The translations under genes and the position numbers were made by a program. 64,000 bases of DNA from Candidatus Gastranaerophilales bacterium (GTDB lineage Bacteria; Cyanobacteriota; Vampirovibrionia; Gastranaerophilales; Gastranaerophilaceae), in assembly GCA_944322785.1 (NCBI GenBank), contig CALUPW010000001.1:1-64000 (forward strand), written 5' to 3'. Below the pieces are notes generated by a model that saw only the letters and a list, made by a program, of their open reading frames with translations, searched no databases and had not been told where the DNA came from. Shown here piece by piece: positions 9,560 through 17,623 of this stretch (position 1 is the first letter of the stretch; each line of letters begins with the position of its first letter).

Positions 9560-10327
9560 ATGGAAAAAGCAAAAAAGATACTTGATTGGATTTGGCTAAT
9601 AGTGAAAATTATCTTTGCGATAGCATTAGTTATCGTTGGGATTAAACTTATACTATGGCTAGTATTTCCATTATTTTCATTATGGTTTATTCCGTCTCCA
9701 TTTAGTTCATTTGACTGGAATCCTTTAACAACATTACTTGGAGCGATTATAACTGGTGGTATAACTTGGTATGCTGTTTATAAAACGTCAGAGCTTGATA
9801 AAAAAGCAAGAATATATGAATTCAGATACAAGAGCTATATTGAGCATTTGAACCTGTTAAACCAAGGAATACTCCCAATATACAGACTTACTTATTATTT
9901 TGAAAAAGATAAAGAAGAATGTTTAATTTCTAAAGCTATTACGGATGATAATCTTAATAAAGAATTTGAAATAAGGAGCTTTCTTAAAATCTATGAGTAT
10001 TTGTGTCAAATAAACAAAAACTTCAAAGCGAAAACGATTGAATTTAGAGAGCAAATAGATTCATTTCAAGCTGTATATAAGTTCCTACAAGATAACATAT
10101 GCGAACATCGTTGGTATCTTCAGCATAAACAAGACCCCAACATGGAGAAATACAAAAAAGACTTTGTTTTTGAATTAAAAGATGAAAAACTGATATATAG
10201 AGTTGATGAATTTTTGAATTATTACAAACAAAAAACTCAAGTGGATTACGATGTTGATAAAATGAAAAAAGCATTAAAAGACTTGAAAGAAATTATTACA
10301 AGTGAATTTAAGTTGGATAAAGAATAA
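9560..10327 (+). CDS. Membrane protein inserted between pglX and pglZ, unknown function
   Basis: A 255-residue protein with two N-terminal membrane segments: about residues 8-45 (a long hydrophobic run broken by prolines, 'LVFPLFSLWFIPSPF') and about 52-70 ('TTLLGAIITGGITWYAVY'). A charged, probably cytoplasmic helical domain of about 185 residues follows. It begins 5 bases after pglX, and its stop overlaps the pglZ start by one base, so it is certainly co-translated with BREX. It is not one of the six core type 1 genes. I do not recognise the family. It may be a membrane-bound accessory effector or an unrelated passenger; tight coupling favours a BREX-linked role. Confidence 0.8.
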   Translation: MEKAKKILDWIWLIVKIIFAIALVIVGIKLILWLVFPLFSLWFIPSPFSSFDWNPLTTLLGAIITGGITWYAVYKTSELDKKARIYEFRYKSYIEHLNLLNQGILPIYRLTYYFEKDKEECLISKAITDDNLNKEFEIRSFLKIYEYLCQINKNFKAKTIEFREQIDSFQAVYKFLQDNICEHRWYLQHKQDPNMEKYKKDFVFELKDEKLIYRVDEFLNYYKQKTQVDYDVDKMKKALKDLKEIITSEFKLDKE

Positions 10328-12837
10328 TGGAAACAGATAAATTACAAGAATTAATATTGAAACATTTTAACAAGCAAGAAAGACAAATTGTATTCTGGTA
10401 TGATGAAACTGGAGAAAATGAAGAAAAACTGGATTCATTATCTCTTCCTAATATTAAAATACACAAGCTCACAAAGAATAATAATCTTTTGACAAAAAAA
10501 TTGCTTGAAAAAGATGATACGACATCCAATTATCTTATTTATGCACCTTTTGAGATGCCTCCTATTGAAGATAACTGGTTTATTGATACACAACTATATT
10601 CACAAGTTCTATCTGTTGATGAGGTGGATAGTTTATGCTCCGAATTTGAAGTCTATGATATAGCAATTAAAAACCTCTTCAAAAACCATATAAAATTCTT
10701 TAATAATAAAAAAAGAATAAATAGTTTCAAATCTTTATTACCATCTAATAAGTCGGTAGAAAATTTCTACTTAGCAATGTTTGGAACTCTTGTCGAGTGC
10801 AAAATATTTGATAAGTACAAAATTATTCAAACCTTTATTATAAAAGAAATTGTTGATAAAAATGCTCCATCTAAAGAATTTGCTAAGTATGGATTGGAAG
10901 ATAAGTTTTGGGAATTAATAGAAAAAGAATTTGGCTACTTGGGAGAACGAGAAGCAAAATATCTATTAGCAGGAATTGTCTTTAAAAAACTGCAACAACA
11001 ACTCAGAGGTTCAAGTTTCCCTGATACTTATAAAAAATATATTAGTAAGAATATGAAAGAAGCTGAATGCAATTCATTCTTAGAAAGTTGGTTTCGTGAT
11101 ACAGAGCTTACGCCTTATTATAAAGAATTGATAGAAGAGTTTGAAAGAGAAGATTTCAAAATCGATGAGAATATTACAGACTGGTCTGATATATTACAAA
11201 GCGAACCTGAATTCCAAACTCTTAGAGCATATGATAGATTCCTTGTTAATTATTTGATTGCTCAATTTGATTCGTTAAAAGATGAAGATAAAATACTTAT
11301 TGAAAAAAGAAAAAGAACACTATTCTATAATGAGTATGAAAATGTTTATAATGCTCTTTTCTGGGCTTTGGAATTAAGTTTGTTAGTGAAAAATACTCAG
11401 ATTCCAGAGCAGAAAATTGAAACATTTATTAAAAGCTATGCTCAAAGTTATTACAAAATAGATAAAGCATATAGAAAATTCTATTACTATTGTGGATTAT
11501 TGAACGATAGAAAACTTGACTCTGTTAATGATAAAGTTGAGAAATTGTATGTAAACAAATATCTTGATGATATTAATTTGAAATTCTCTAACCAAGTAAA
11601 AGAAATTGCCCCTAACTGGACTTTTTCAAACCTTCCTATGCAAAAAGATTTCTATTACAATGAAGTACGTTCTTCTAAAAACAAACTTGTTGTTATAATT
11701 TCTGATGCATTGCGATATGAAATTGCAGAAGAATTAAGCGAGGCAATTAGAAGTAACTATTCAATTAAAGCCGATGTTAAACTGGATTGTATGGTCGCTT
11801 CAATCCCTTCTTATACAAGATTGGGGATGGCTTCATTGCTTCCTCATAAAGAAGTTTCTATGAATAATAAAGCTGAAATTGTTGTAGATGGAGTAGTTGC
11901 AAAGGATTCTGCATCAAGAGAAAAAATATTGCAAGCACATAATCCAAACTCAAAAGTTTTGAATTTAAGTGATTTAGAAGATATGTCAAGAGATGATTTA
12001 AGAACTCTATTTAGTGGATTAGAGATTGCTTATATTTATCATGATGACATTGATAAAGCTGGTGAACATAATGAAAAAGATGTGTTTAATGCTGCTGAAA
12101 AAACTGTAAAAATACTTTCAGAAAAAATTAAGTTTTTGTTCAATAATTCTTTGTGTAGCAATGTAATTATTACCGCAGACCACGGTTTCTTATATCAATA
12201 TAGCGATTTAGAAGAACATCAAAAGATTACAATAGGCACTATTGATTCTATTGAGTGTAAAAAAAGGTATATTATTGGAACTTCTCCAGTAGAAAAGCAG
12301 GGTATCGTTGATTTTGATATGAATTATATATTCAAAAATTCCGATTTAAAATTGTCGTTGCCATGCAATATTAATAGATTTAAAACTTCTGGAGCTGGCA
12401 TAAATTACGTTCATGGAGGAGCTAGTCCTCAAGAAATAGTATTACCTCTTTTGAGAGTTAAGCAAAACCGTAAACAAGAAATTAAGAAAGTAGAACTTTC
12501 ACTAGAAAACTCTTCTCGAAAGATTACCAATAATAAGTTCACATTATCATTCTTGCAAAAAGAAAGCATTTCTGAGCTTGTTAAACCAAGAGTATTCAGT
12601 GTTTCTTTATGGGATGAAGAAAATAATATGCAAGTATCTAATGAACTTATTATAGATGCAAATATTAGTTCTGATAAAATGGAAGATAGAATATTCAAAA
12701 AAGTATTAGAACTAAAAAGTTTTGATGCAGATAAAAACAAAGATTATTACTTGATTATAAAAGATGTAGATGAGGTTGGTGAACCATATGCAAAAATCCC
12801 ATTTACAATAAATTTAATGTTCCAGTCAGATTTTTAA
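10327..12837 (+). CDS. pglZ: BREX-1 phosphatase-like protein PglZ (type A)
   Basis: An 836-residue protein. The central alkaline-phosphatase-superfamily core shows metal-binding motifs 'VVIISDALRYEIAEEL' (about residues 454-469) and 'NVIITADHGFLYQ' (about 611-623), plus 'VHGGASPQEIVLPL' near 697, all typical of PglZ. The N-terminal 400 residues are helical and charged. PglZ is the hallmark gene of all BREX systems; a metal-dependent phosphatase or nuclease role is discussed for the family. The start overlaps the stop of the preceding membrane-protein gene (TAATG). brxL follows after 12 bases with its own AGGTGA Shine-Dalgarno. Confidence 0.94.
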   Translation: METDKLQELILKHFNKQERQIVFWYDETGENEEKLDSLSLPNIKIHKLTKNNNLLTKKLLEKDDTTSNYLIYAPFEMPPIEDNWFIDTQLYSQVLSVDEVDSLCSEFEVYDIAIKNLFKNHIKFFNNKKRINSFKSLLPSNKSVENFYLAMFGTLVECKIFDKYKIIQTFIIKEIVDKNAPSKEFAKYGLEDKFWELIEKEFGYLGEREAKYLLAGIVFKKLQQQLRGSSFPDTYKKYISKNMKEAECNSFLESWFRDTELTPYYKELIEEFEREDFKIDENITDWSDILQSEPEFQTLRAYDRFLVNYLIAQFDSLKDEDKILIEKRKRTLFYNEYENVYNALFWALELSLLVKNTQIPEQKIETFIKSYAQSYYKIDKAYRKFYYYCGLLNDRKLDSVNDKVEKLYVNKYLDDINLKFSNQVKEIAPNWTFSNLPMQKDFYYNEVRSSKNKLVVIISDALRYEIAEELSEAIRSNYSIKADVKLDCMVASIPSYTRLGMASLLPHKEVSMNNKAEIVVDGVVAKDSASREKILQAHNPNSKVLNLSDLEDMSRDDLRTLFSGLEIAYIYHDDIDKAGEHNEKDVFNAAEKTVKILSEKIKFLFNNSLCSNVIITADHGFLYQYSDLEEHQKITIGTIDSIECKKRYIIGTSPVEKQGIVDFDMNYIFKNSDLKLSLPCNINRFKTSGAGINYVHGGASPQEIVLPLLRVKQNRKQEIKKVELSLENSSRKITNNKFTLSFLQKESISELVKPRVFSVSLWDEENNMQVSNELIIDANISSDKMEDRIFKKVLELKSFDADKNKDYYLIIKDVDEVGEPYAKIPFTINLMFQSDF

Positions 12838-12849
12838 GGCAGGTGAAAA

Positions 12850-14898
12850 ATGAACAATTTAGATAAGAAAATTACAGAAACATTTGAAGGTTGTGTTGTA
12901 AGGAAAGACTTAGTAAAAGAAGTTAAAGGGAATGCTATTGTTCCTTCATACGTCTTAGAATATTTACTTGGACAATATTGTGCATCAAGTGATGAAGATG
13001 TAATTAAATCAGGAATTGAATCAGTAAAAGAAATTCTAGCAAAACACTATGTTAATAGAAACGAAGCAGAATATATTAAATCTACTATTAAAGAAAAAGG
13101 ACACTACAAAGTAATTGATAAGGTAAGTGTTCAATTTAATGAAAAAACAGATTCTTATATTGCTACATTTTCAAATCTAGGAATAACAGGGATTAATGTC
13201 CCATCTGAAATAGCTTATAAAAAGTATCCAAGATTATTGGTTTCAGGAATTTGGTGTCTAGCAGACCTTGAATATCAATATACTGAAGATAAAAAGGCTT
13301 GCCCTTGGTTGTTGCAGAACATCAAACCTATTCAACTTGCACAGTTTGATTTTGAAGATTTTAAAGCAAAAAGAGCAATGTTTTCTACTGATGAATGGAT
13401 TGATTTACTTATGCAAAGTATAGGTTTTAATCCAGAAATGCTTAGCAGAAGAAAGAAATTACTACAGCTTGTCAGACTTATTCCATACTGTGAAAGAAAT
13501 TATAATTTTATAGAACTTGGACCTAAAGGAACTGGTAAAAGTCATATCTATACAGAATTTTCACCTCATGGTACTTTAATTTCTGGAGGAGAAGTCTCTG
13601 CTGCAAAATTATTTGTGAATAATTCAAGAAAACATGATATTGGTTTAGTTGGGTACTGGGATAATATTGCATTTGATGAGTTTGCAGGTAGCTCAAAGAA
13701 AGTTGATAAAGCTCTTGTTGATATAATGAAAGGTTATATGGCTAACAAGTCATTCTCTAGAGGCGTTGAAACACTAACGGCAGAAGCATCAATGACATTT
13801 ATTGGTAATACAAAGCACAATGTTCCTTATATGTTAAAACATTCTAATTTGTTTGAAGAATTACCTCCTCAATATTTAGATTCAGCATTTCTTGATAGAA
13901 TTCATTTCTATTTACCGGGATGGGAAGTTGATGTTACTAGACCAGAATTATTTACAACAAACTATGGTTTTGTTGTCGATTATTATTCTGAAGCTTTAAA
14001 ATGTCTAAGAAATTACGATTTTTCTAATGAGTACAAGAATGAGTTTACTCTTGGCAATATCTCAGAACGTGATAGAGCTGGTGTTATGAAGACCTTCTCT
14101 GGTCTTATGAAGATTATTTATCCTGATAAAAAGGCTTCATGCCAAGAAATAGAAGAGTTATTAAAATTTGCAATGGAAGGAAGAAAAAGAGTCAAAGACC
14201 AGATTTTAAGAATAGACTCGACTCTTCCACAAGTAGATTTTTCATATACAAGTAATTCTGGAGTCGAAGTTAAAGTAAAAACAACTGAAGAAATTCAATA
14301 TAAAGGATTATATAATGGAGAAATGGAAGACTCCGAAGACGAAGTTATGATAAGTTCTCCAGAAGTTGTTGAAGTAATAAATGATAGTTCTAAAGAAACT
14401 GCAACTAATGAAGAAGAAATTAAAGAACATCATTTTGTAATTGAAGAAAATCAAATTGGGGTTACGTTTGAAAAGCTGTTTGGAAGATTATTTAAAGGGG
14501 TAAAAAATATTGTTATTACTGACCCTTATATAAGAAATTTCTACCAAACTGTAAACTTAATGGAATTATTAGAAGTTGTAGATAAAGCGAAATCTGAAAC
14601 AGATATTGTTACTGTTGAATTAATAACTTCTGCTGATGAATTTAATGAACAAATACAGCGTGAAAACTTAAATACCATAAGAGAATCTTGCTTACAAATG
14701 GGTATTGAATTTAGTTATCAATTCGATTCAAGTATTCATGCAAGAAGTATTGTTACTGATACTGGATGGAAAGTTTTATTAGATAGAGGACTTGATATAT
14801 TCCAAAATTGTGAAAGAAAAGATGCATTTCAATTCACAACAAGATTACAAAAGTACAGACCTTGTAAAAAATTTGAGATAACATATTTGAGAACATAA
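12850..14898 (+). CDS. brxL: BREX Lon-like AAA ATPase BrxL with C-terminal MIT_C-like domain
   Basis: 682 residues. An N-terminal DNA-binding-like region (about 1-200) precedes an AAA ATPase with Walker A 'LGPKGTGKSHIY' (about 222-233), Walker B-like 'DNIAFDEFAG' (about 274-283) and 'AFLDRIHFYLPGWE' near 350. After about residue 450 there is an acidic linker, then about 150 residues that do not look like a Lon peptidase: no Ser-Lys dyad motif is seen. Instead the pattern DPYIRN, ELITSAD, SSIHARSI, GW-LLDRGLDIFQ, YRPCKKFEITYL parallels the MIT_C (phospholipase D-like) domain known from eukaryotic MITD1. BrxL acts in phage exclusion. It ends the BREX core; the next gene starts 6 bases later. 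Confidence 0.92.
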   Translation: MNNLDKKITETFEGCVVRKDLVKEVKGNAIVPSYVLEYLLGQYCASSDEDVIKSGIESVKEILAKHYVNRNEAEYIKSTIKEKGHYKVIDKVSVQFNEKTDSYIATFSNLGITGINVPSEIAYKKYPRLLVSGIWCLADLEYQYTEDKKACPWLLQNIKPIQLAQFDFEDFKAKRAMFSTDEWIDLLMQSIGFNPEMLSRRKKLLQLVRLIPYCERNYNFIELGPKGTGKSHIYTEFSPHGTLISGGEVSAAKLFVNNSRKHDIGLVGYWDNIAFDEFAGSSKKVDKALVDIMKGYMANKSFSRGVETLTAEASMTFIGNTKHNVPYMLKHSNLFEELPPQYLDSAFLDRIHFYLPGWEVDVTRPELFTTNYGFVVDYYSEALKCLRNYDFSNEYKNEFTLGNISERDRAGVMKTFSGLMKIIYPDKKASCQEIEELLKFAMEGRKRVKDQILRIDSTLPQVDFSYTSNSGVEVKVKTTEEIQYKGLYNGEMEDSEDEVMISSPEVVEVINDSSKETATNEEEIKEHHFVIEENQIGVTFEKLFGRLFKGVKNIVITDPYIRNFYQTVNLMELLEVVDKAKSETDIVTVELITSADEFNEQIQRENLNTIRESCLQMGIEFSYQFDSSIHARSIVTDTGWKVLLDRGLDIFQNCERKDAFQFTTRLQKYRPCKKFEITYLRT

Positions 14899-14904
14899 AT
14901 ATTT

Positions 14905-15585
14905 ATGGATACAAAAGAAGCATCAAAAAAATTTCAGAATGGGAATTGGCAAGATAACGCTATTTTGTCTAATGGATATTATAGTTGGGATATGATGGCG
15001 GACGGTTATTTTAATGCTGCTAATATCTTAGTGGGAAGTACCATTTGCCCTGAGTTTATCAATGAGAAATATTTGTGTTGTAAAAATAAAGAAATTGGAG
15101 AACCTTTATTTTCAACATGTAAAAACACCTTTATTTTTCCCATATTTTTCTTATATAGACATTATATTGAATTATCAATAAAAAAAGCTTACATAAGAAT
15201 CAAGAAATGTAAGCTTGAAAATTCTAAAATTAAAGCTGAACATTCTCTAAGAATTTTGTTTAAAAATTTAAAAGACAATTATATGAATATGTATAATAGC
15301 AATACGTATCAAATGTATAAAAATTTAGAATTTAAACAATTACGACGTAAGTTTCAGGAAATAGAACAGATTATACTTGAGTTCGATGCTATAGATAGTA
15401 CATCTTTTAATTTTAGATATCCTATAGATAATAATGGTTGTCTTATCTTTAACAACAATGAAATAATTAATATAGAGAATCTAGCCGAAAAGATGCAGAA
15501 AATTAGAGTTTTCTTTCAATACCTAGATATTGCTTTAGATGAAATTGAAGAAGTAAAAAATATTATACTAGATTATATTGAATAA
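14905..15585 (+). CDS. Unknown protein trailing the BREX operon (possibly HEPN-like)
   Basis: 226 residues, starting 6 bases after brxL and so probably the last gene of the operon. It is mostly helical with a Cys-rich early part. The segment 'FLYRHYIELSIKKAYIRI' (about residues 77-94), followed by 'AEHSLRILFKNL' (about 111-122) and 'FNFRYPIDNNG', recalls helical HEPN-type hypothetical proteins often found beside defence genes. A canonical RxxxxH HEPN RNase motif is not visible, so the family call is weak. It could be a BREX accessory factor or an independent small defence gene. Confidence 0.65.
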   Translation: MDTKEASKKFQNGNWQDNAILSNGYYSWDMMADGYFNAANILVGSTICPEFINEKYLCCKNKEIGEPLFSTCKNTFIFPIFFLYRHYIELSIKKAYIRIKKCKLENSKIKAEHSLRILFKNLKDNYMNMYNSNTYQMYKNLEFKQLRRKFQEIEQIILEFDAIDSTSFNFRYPIDNNGCLIFNNNEIINIENLAEKMQKIRVFFQYLDIALDEIEEVKNIILDYIE

Positions 15586-15684
15586 ACAGATAAATTATTT
15601 AAATATAGTTAATAATATATTATATCTAAACTTGATGTTATCTAACTTTTGAGTGATTAATACGACACCTAAAAAGGAGGTCGT

Positions 15685-15909
15685 ATGAGTAAAAATAAGA
15701 AATATAGGATTAAACAAAAAGATTTTAGGAAGTTAGAAAAATTAGCTGAGCGGATTTACAATACAGTTACTGTTATTGATTATTTTTGCAGGACGCAACA
15801 AGAGATTGAAGAGCTATATAATCTTACTCCAGTCGTCGAAAATTTAAGACGAGATTCTGATATTGTAAACGCTTATTTTATAAATTATCCTGACAACAAG
15901 AATTTTTAA
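15685..15909 (+). CDS. Small orphan protein, 74 residues
   Basis: A short basic-to-acidic helical protein with an excellent Shine-Dalgarno (AAAAAGGAGG ending 6 bases before ATG). That is the main reason to accept it. No domain is recognised. It is the first of four small co-directional genes between brxL and the retron and lies just left of an inverted repeat at 15912-15936. Such small genes are typical of phage or plasmid cargo. Confidence 0.6.
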   Translation: MSKNKKYRIKQKDFRKLEKLAERIYNTVTVIDYFCRTQQEIEELYNLTPVVENLRRDSDIVNAYFINYPDNKNF

Positions 15910-15911
15910 AT

Positions 15912-15956
15912 GGTATTTAACTCTTGTTTAAATACCGTTCAAAAAGTGTTCAAAAA
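15912..15956. repeat. Inverted repeat plus tandem GTTCAAAAA motif, left edge of small-gene patch
   Basis: GGTATTTAA (15912-15920) and TTAAATACC (15928-15936) form a 9-bp perfect stem with a 7-base loop. It is followed by two direct GTTCAAAAA copies (15937-15945, 15948-15956). The same two elements, TTTAAATACCGTT and GTTCAAAAAT, recur in opposite orientation at 16756-16803. There is no T-tract of the kind expected of a simple terminator. Confidence 0.6.
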
Positions 15957-16047
15957 TGGATTGTGTCTGAATGATACATTTTGAAAGAGTTTGCTTGATA
16001 TTTTACTCATTAAGAGTGATGAATGTCATTGCTGATAAGAGGTAACA

Positions 16048-16263
16048 ATGATTGAATTAGGCAAAAAATACAAGCTTAAAAAGATTAAGGGTTTTAAGAG
16101 CTCTGATAATGAGTATTACAAAATAATCGGTTTCTACAACTTCGACACTGTAATTTGTGAAAACACTTGCGAAGAAAGATTTGTGTTTATGAAAGAGTTT
16201 TTAATAGACCCACAAAAGCCTGATGATATCTATTCAGATTTAATACTTGAAAGGAATAAATAA
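16048..16263 (+). CDS. Small orphan protein, 71 residues
   Basis: Starts with an ATG after AAGAGGTAAC. The sequence alternates Lys/Asp/Glu with aromatics ('YKIIGFYNFDTVIC'), suggesting a small beta-rich fold such as an SH3-like barrel, but no family is recognised. The stop overlaps the start of the next small gene by one base (TAATG), so the two are translationally coupled. Likely mobile-element cargo. Confidence 0.6.
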   Translation: MIELGKKYKLKKIKGFKSSDNEYYKIIGFYNFDTVICENTCEERFVFMKEFLIDPQKPDDIYSDLILERNK

Positions 16264-16472
16264 TGACAGAAAAAGATTATCACTTATACGGAACAAAGGT
16301 TTTAAACTTAAAGACTCAAGAAATCGGCTTACTGATTTGTATTTGGAAAAATAAGTTTGCCGATGCTGAGGTAGATTACGCTACTTGCGTAGATAAACAA
16401 GGCAAAAGGTACAATATAGAGCTTGATAGTATAAGAGGGTTTGAAGATGATTTTTGCAAAACGAACAGCTGA
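16263..16472 (+). CDS. Small orphan protein, 69 residues
   Basis: Coupled to the preceding gene (stop/start overlap, AAAGGAA upstream). 'GTKVLNLKTQEIGLLICIWK' and 'ATCVDKQGKRYNIELDSI' suggest a short beta-barrel with a Kx-like turn. This resembles small phage-type proteins that carry a 'G-V-x-N-x-x-T-x-x-x-G' opening, but no named family can be supported. Confidence 0.6.
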   Translation: MTEKDYHLYGTKVLNLKTQEIGLLICIWKNKFADAEVDYATCVDKQGKRYNIELDSIRGFEDDFCKTNS

Positions 16473-16520
16473 ACCTATGGTGAAAATTGTGAGCCTGTAT
16501 CTGAAATGGAGCGTAGCGAA

Positions 16521-16754
16521 ATGAAAGTGAAAAATAAGCTTACAAGAGAAACTTTAGAAATAACTTATCCTGAATTTAGAAAAAAGTTTGCAAAAGAAAT
16601 CCGAACTGCTTTTGAAAGTTATCGCAGAACACAATTAAATAAATATTCTTACAATTTTAAAGATGATAACTCAATGGAATACAATTTCTACTTCCAATTA
16701 CAATGGAACTTTAATCACTTTGGAAATTCGAATTGGTATATTGAAAATATGTAA
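16521..16754 (+). CDS. Small orphan protein, 77 residues
   Basis: A frame opens at ATG 16506, but ATG 16521 has GGAGCG eight bases upstream and begins 'MKVKNKLTRETLEITYPEFR', which reads as a natural N-terminus. The body is basic and aromatic ('YNFYFQLQWNFNHFGNSNWY'). Function unknown. Last of the four small genes before the right-hand inverted repeat. Confidence 0.55.
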   Translation: MKVKNKLTRETLEITYPEFRKKFAKEIRTAFESYRRTQLNKYSYNFKDDNSMEYNFYFQLQWNFNHFGNSNWYIENM

Positions 16755-16779
16755 TTTTTGAACATTTATTAAACAGTTG

Positions 16780-16805
16780 TTAAACGGTATTTAAATACCG
16801 TTTAA
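16780..16805. repeat. 26-bp perfect palindrome, right edge of small-gene patch
   Basis: The sequence centred on TATTTAAATA with outer arms TTAAACGG/CCGTTTAA is fully self-complementary over 26 bp with no loop. Together with the upstream GTTAAACAG and GAACATTTATT it mirrors, in reverse orientation, the elements at 15912-15956. It could be an operator, a fold-back terminator or an end of a small mobile unit. Confidence 0.6.
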
Positions 16806-16958
16806 ATTAAAATTTTATTAATCACAACTTCTTTTTAAATGATGAAGCGAAAGAGTCAAAGGCAGTATTTTTAATCAATAAATTTGTAGAAAACGCTAAA
16901 TCTTTTGAAACTTTCGAGATAGTTAAAATTATTGATTGTATAATTTAAGAAAAGTTAC

Positions 16959-17531
16959 TTAAATATTTTCTAATTGAGAACTTAGAACATTTTTCATGAT
17001 TCCACAAAGAAAAATTATCCCGTTTTTTTCATTTATAATGTCTTTTAAATAAATCTTGTTATCTTTGTATTCTTGTGGAAAATTTATATCAACATATATT
17101 ATTTTCTTCTTATTAGGTATCCACATTCTATATTTTACTTCCGATTTTCCTACATATTTCTTTAAGAACTTATTTATAAAGCCATCTTCTTTAGACCACG
17201 TTATAAGTTCATAGTCTACCCACACTTCATTCCAAGATTTAAAAACAGGGAAATGAGCAAATATATTGCGAATAAATTTAAATAATTCACTAGATATTTC
17301 TGCTTCCATTGGTGGTCTTTCCTCTTTTATATATTTTATAAAATGATTTATTGGCTCGTATGTTAATAATTCTGAATAAATATTAACAATATTGATTATA
17401 TAGAAAAAACGTGTTTCTTCTGAAATATTAAAAAAATCATCATTCATAATCACTTCATAAATGTCAAAAAATCTTGCATATGCAAGATTTAAAAATTTTA
17501 ATTCTGCTTTGTTTGGTTTTATTTCATTCAT
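16959..17531 (-). CDS. HEPN-like protein next to retron
   Basis: A 190-residue all-helical protein whose mid-section carries 'RNIFAH' (R88-H93), an exact RxxxxH motif of the HEPN superfamily (many members are RNases in toxin and phage-defence systems), within 'LFKFIRNIFAHFPVFKSW'. A frame from TTG 17558 exists, but ATG 17531 (MNEIKPNKAELKF) is preferred. It has no strong Shine-Dalgarno and a TATAAT box ends a few bases upstream, hinting at a near-leaderless mRNA. It is transcribed divergently from the retron effector gene across a 92-bp gap containing an inverted repeat. It could be a stand-alone toxin or an extra part of the retron locus. Confidence 0.65.
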   Translation of the reverse strand: MNEIKPNKAELKFLNLAYARFFDIYEVIMNDDFFNISEETRFFYIINIVNIYSELLTYEPINHFIKYIKEERPPMEAEISSELFKFIRNIFAHFPVFKSWNEVWVDYELITWSKEDGFINKFLKKYVGKSEVKYRMWIPNKKKIIYVDINFPQEYKDNKIYLKDIINEKNGIIFLCGIMKNVLSSQLENI

Positions 17532-17579
17532 AAGAAAATTATAACCAAAAAAGAGCAAAAAAATACAAACAAAATTTTG

Positions 17580-17620
17580 CTAATTTTACCATAAAAGCCT
17601 TATGTTTATAGTAAAATTAG
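17580..17620. promoter_or_regulatory. Divergent operator candidate between HEPN gene and retron
   Basis: CTAATTTTAC (17580-17589) and GTAAAATTAG (17611-17620) are perfect 10-bp inverted arms, the right one ending 3 bases before the ATG at 17624. A TTGCTA (17578-17583) and TATGTT (17601-17606) with 17-bp spacing could be the retron promoter, overlapped by the arms. The winged-helix part of the adjacent effector protein is an attractive but unproven binder. Confidence 0.4.
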
Positions 17621-17623
17621 TCT

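Noticed and set aside
16806-16958. Open frame of about 45 codons reading NFINHNFFLNDEAKESKAVF...
   Set aside because: It has no start codon or Shine-Dalgarno in frame; at most a decayed remnant, so not annotated.
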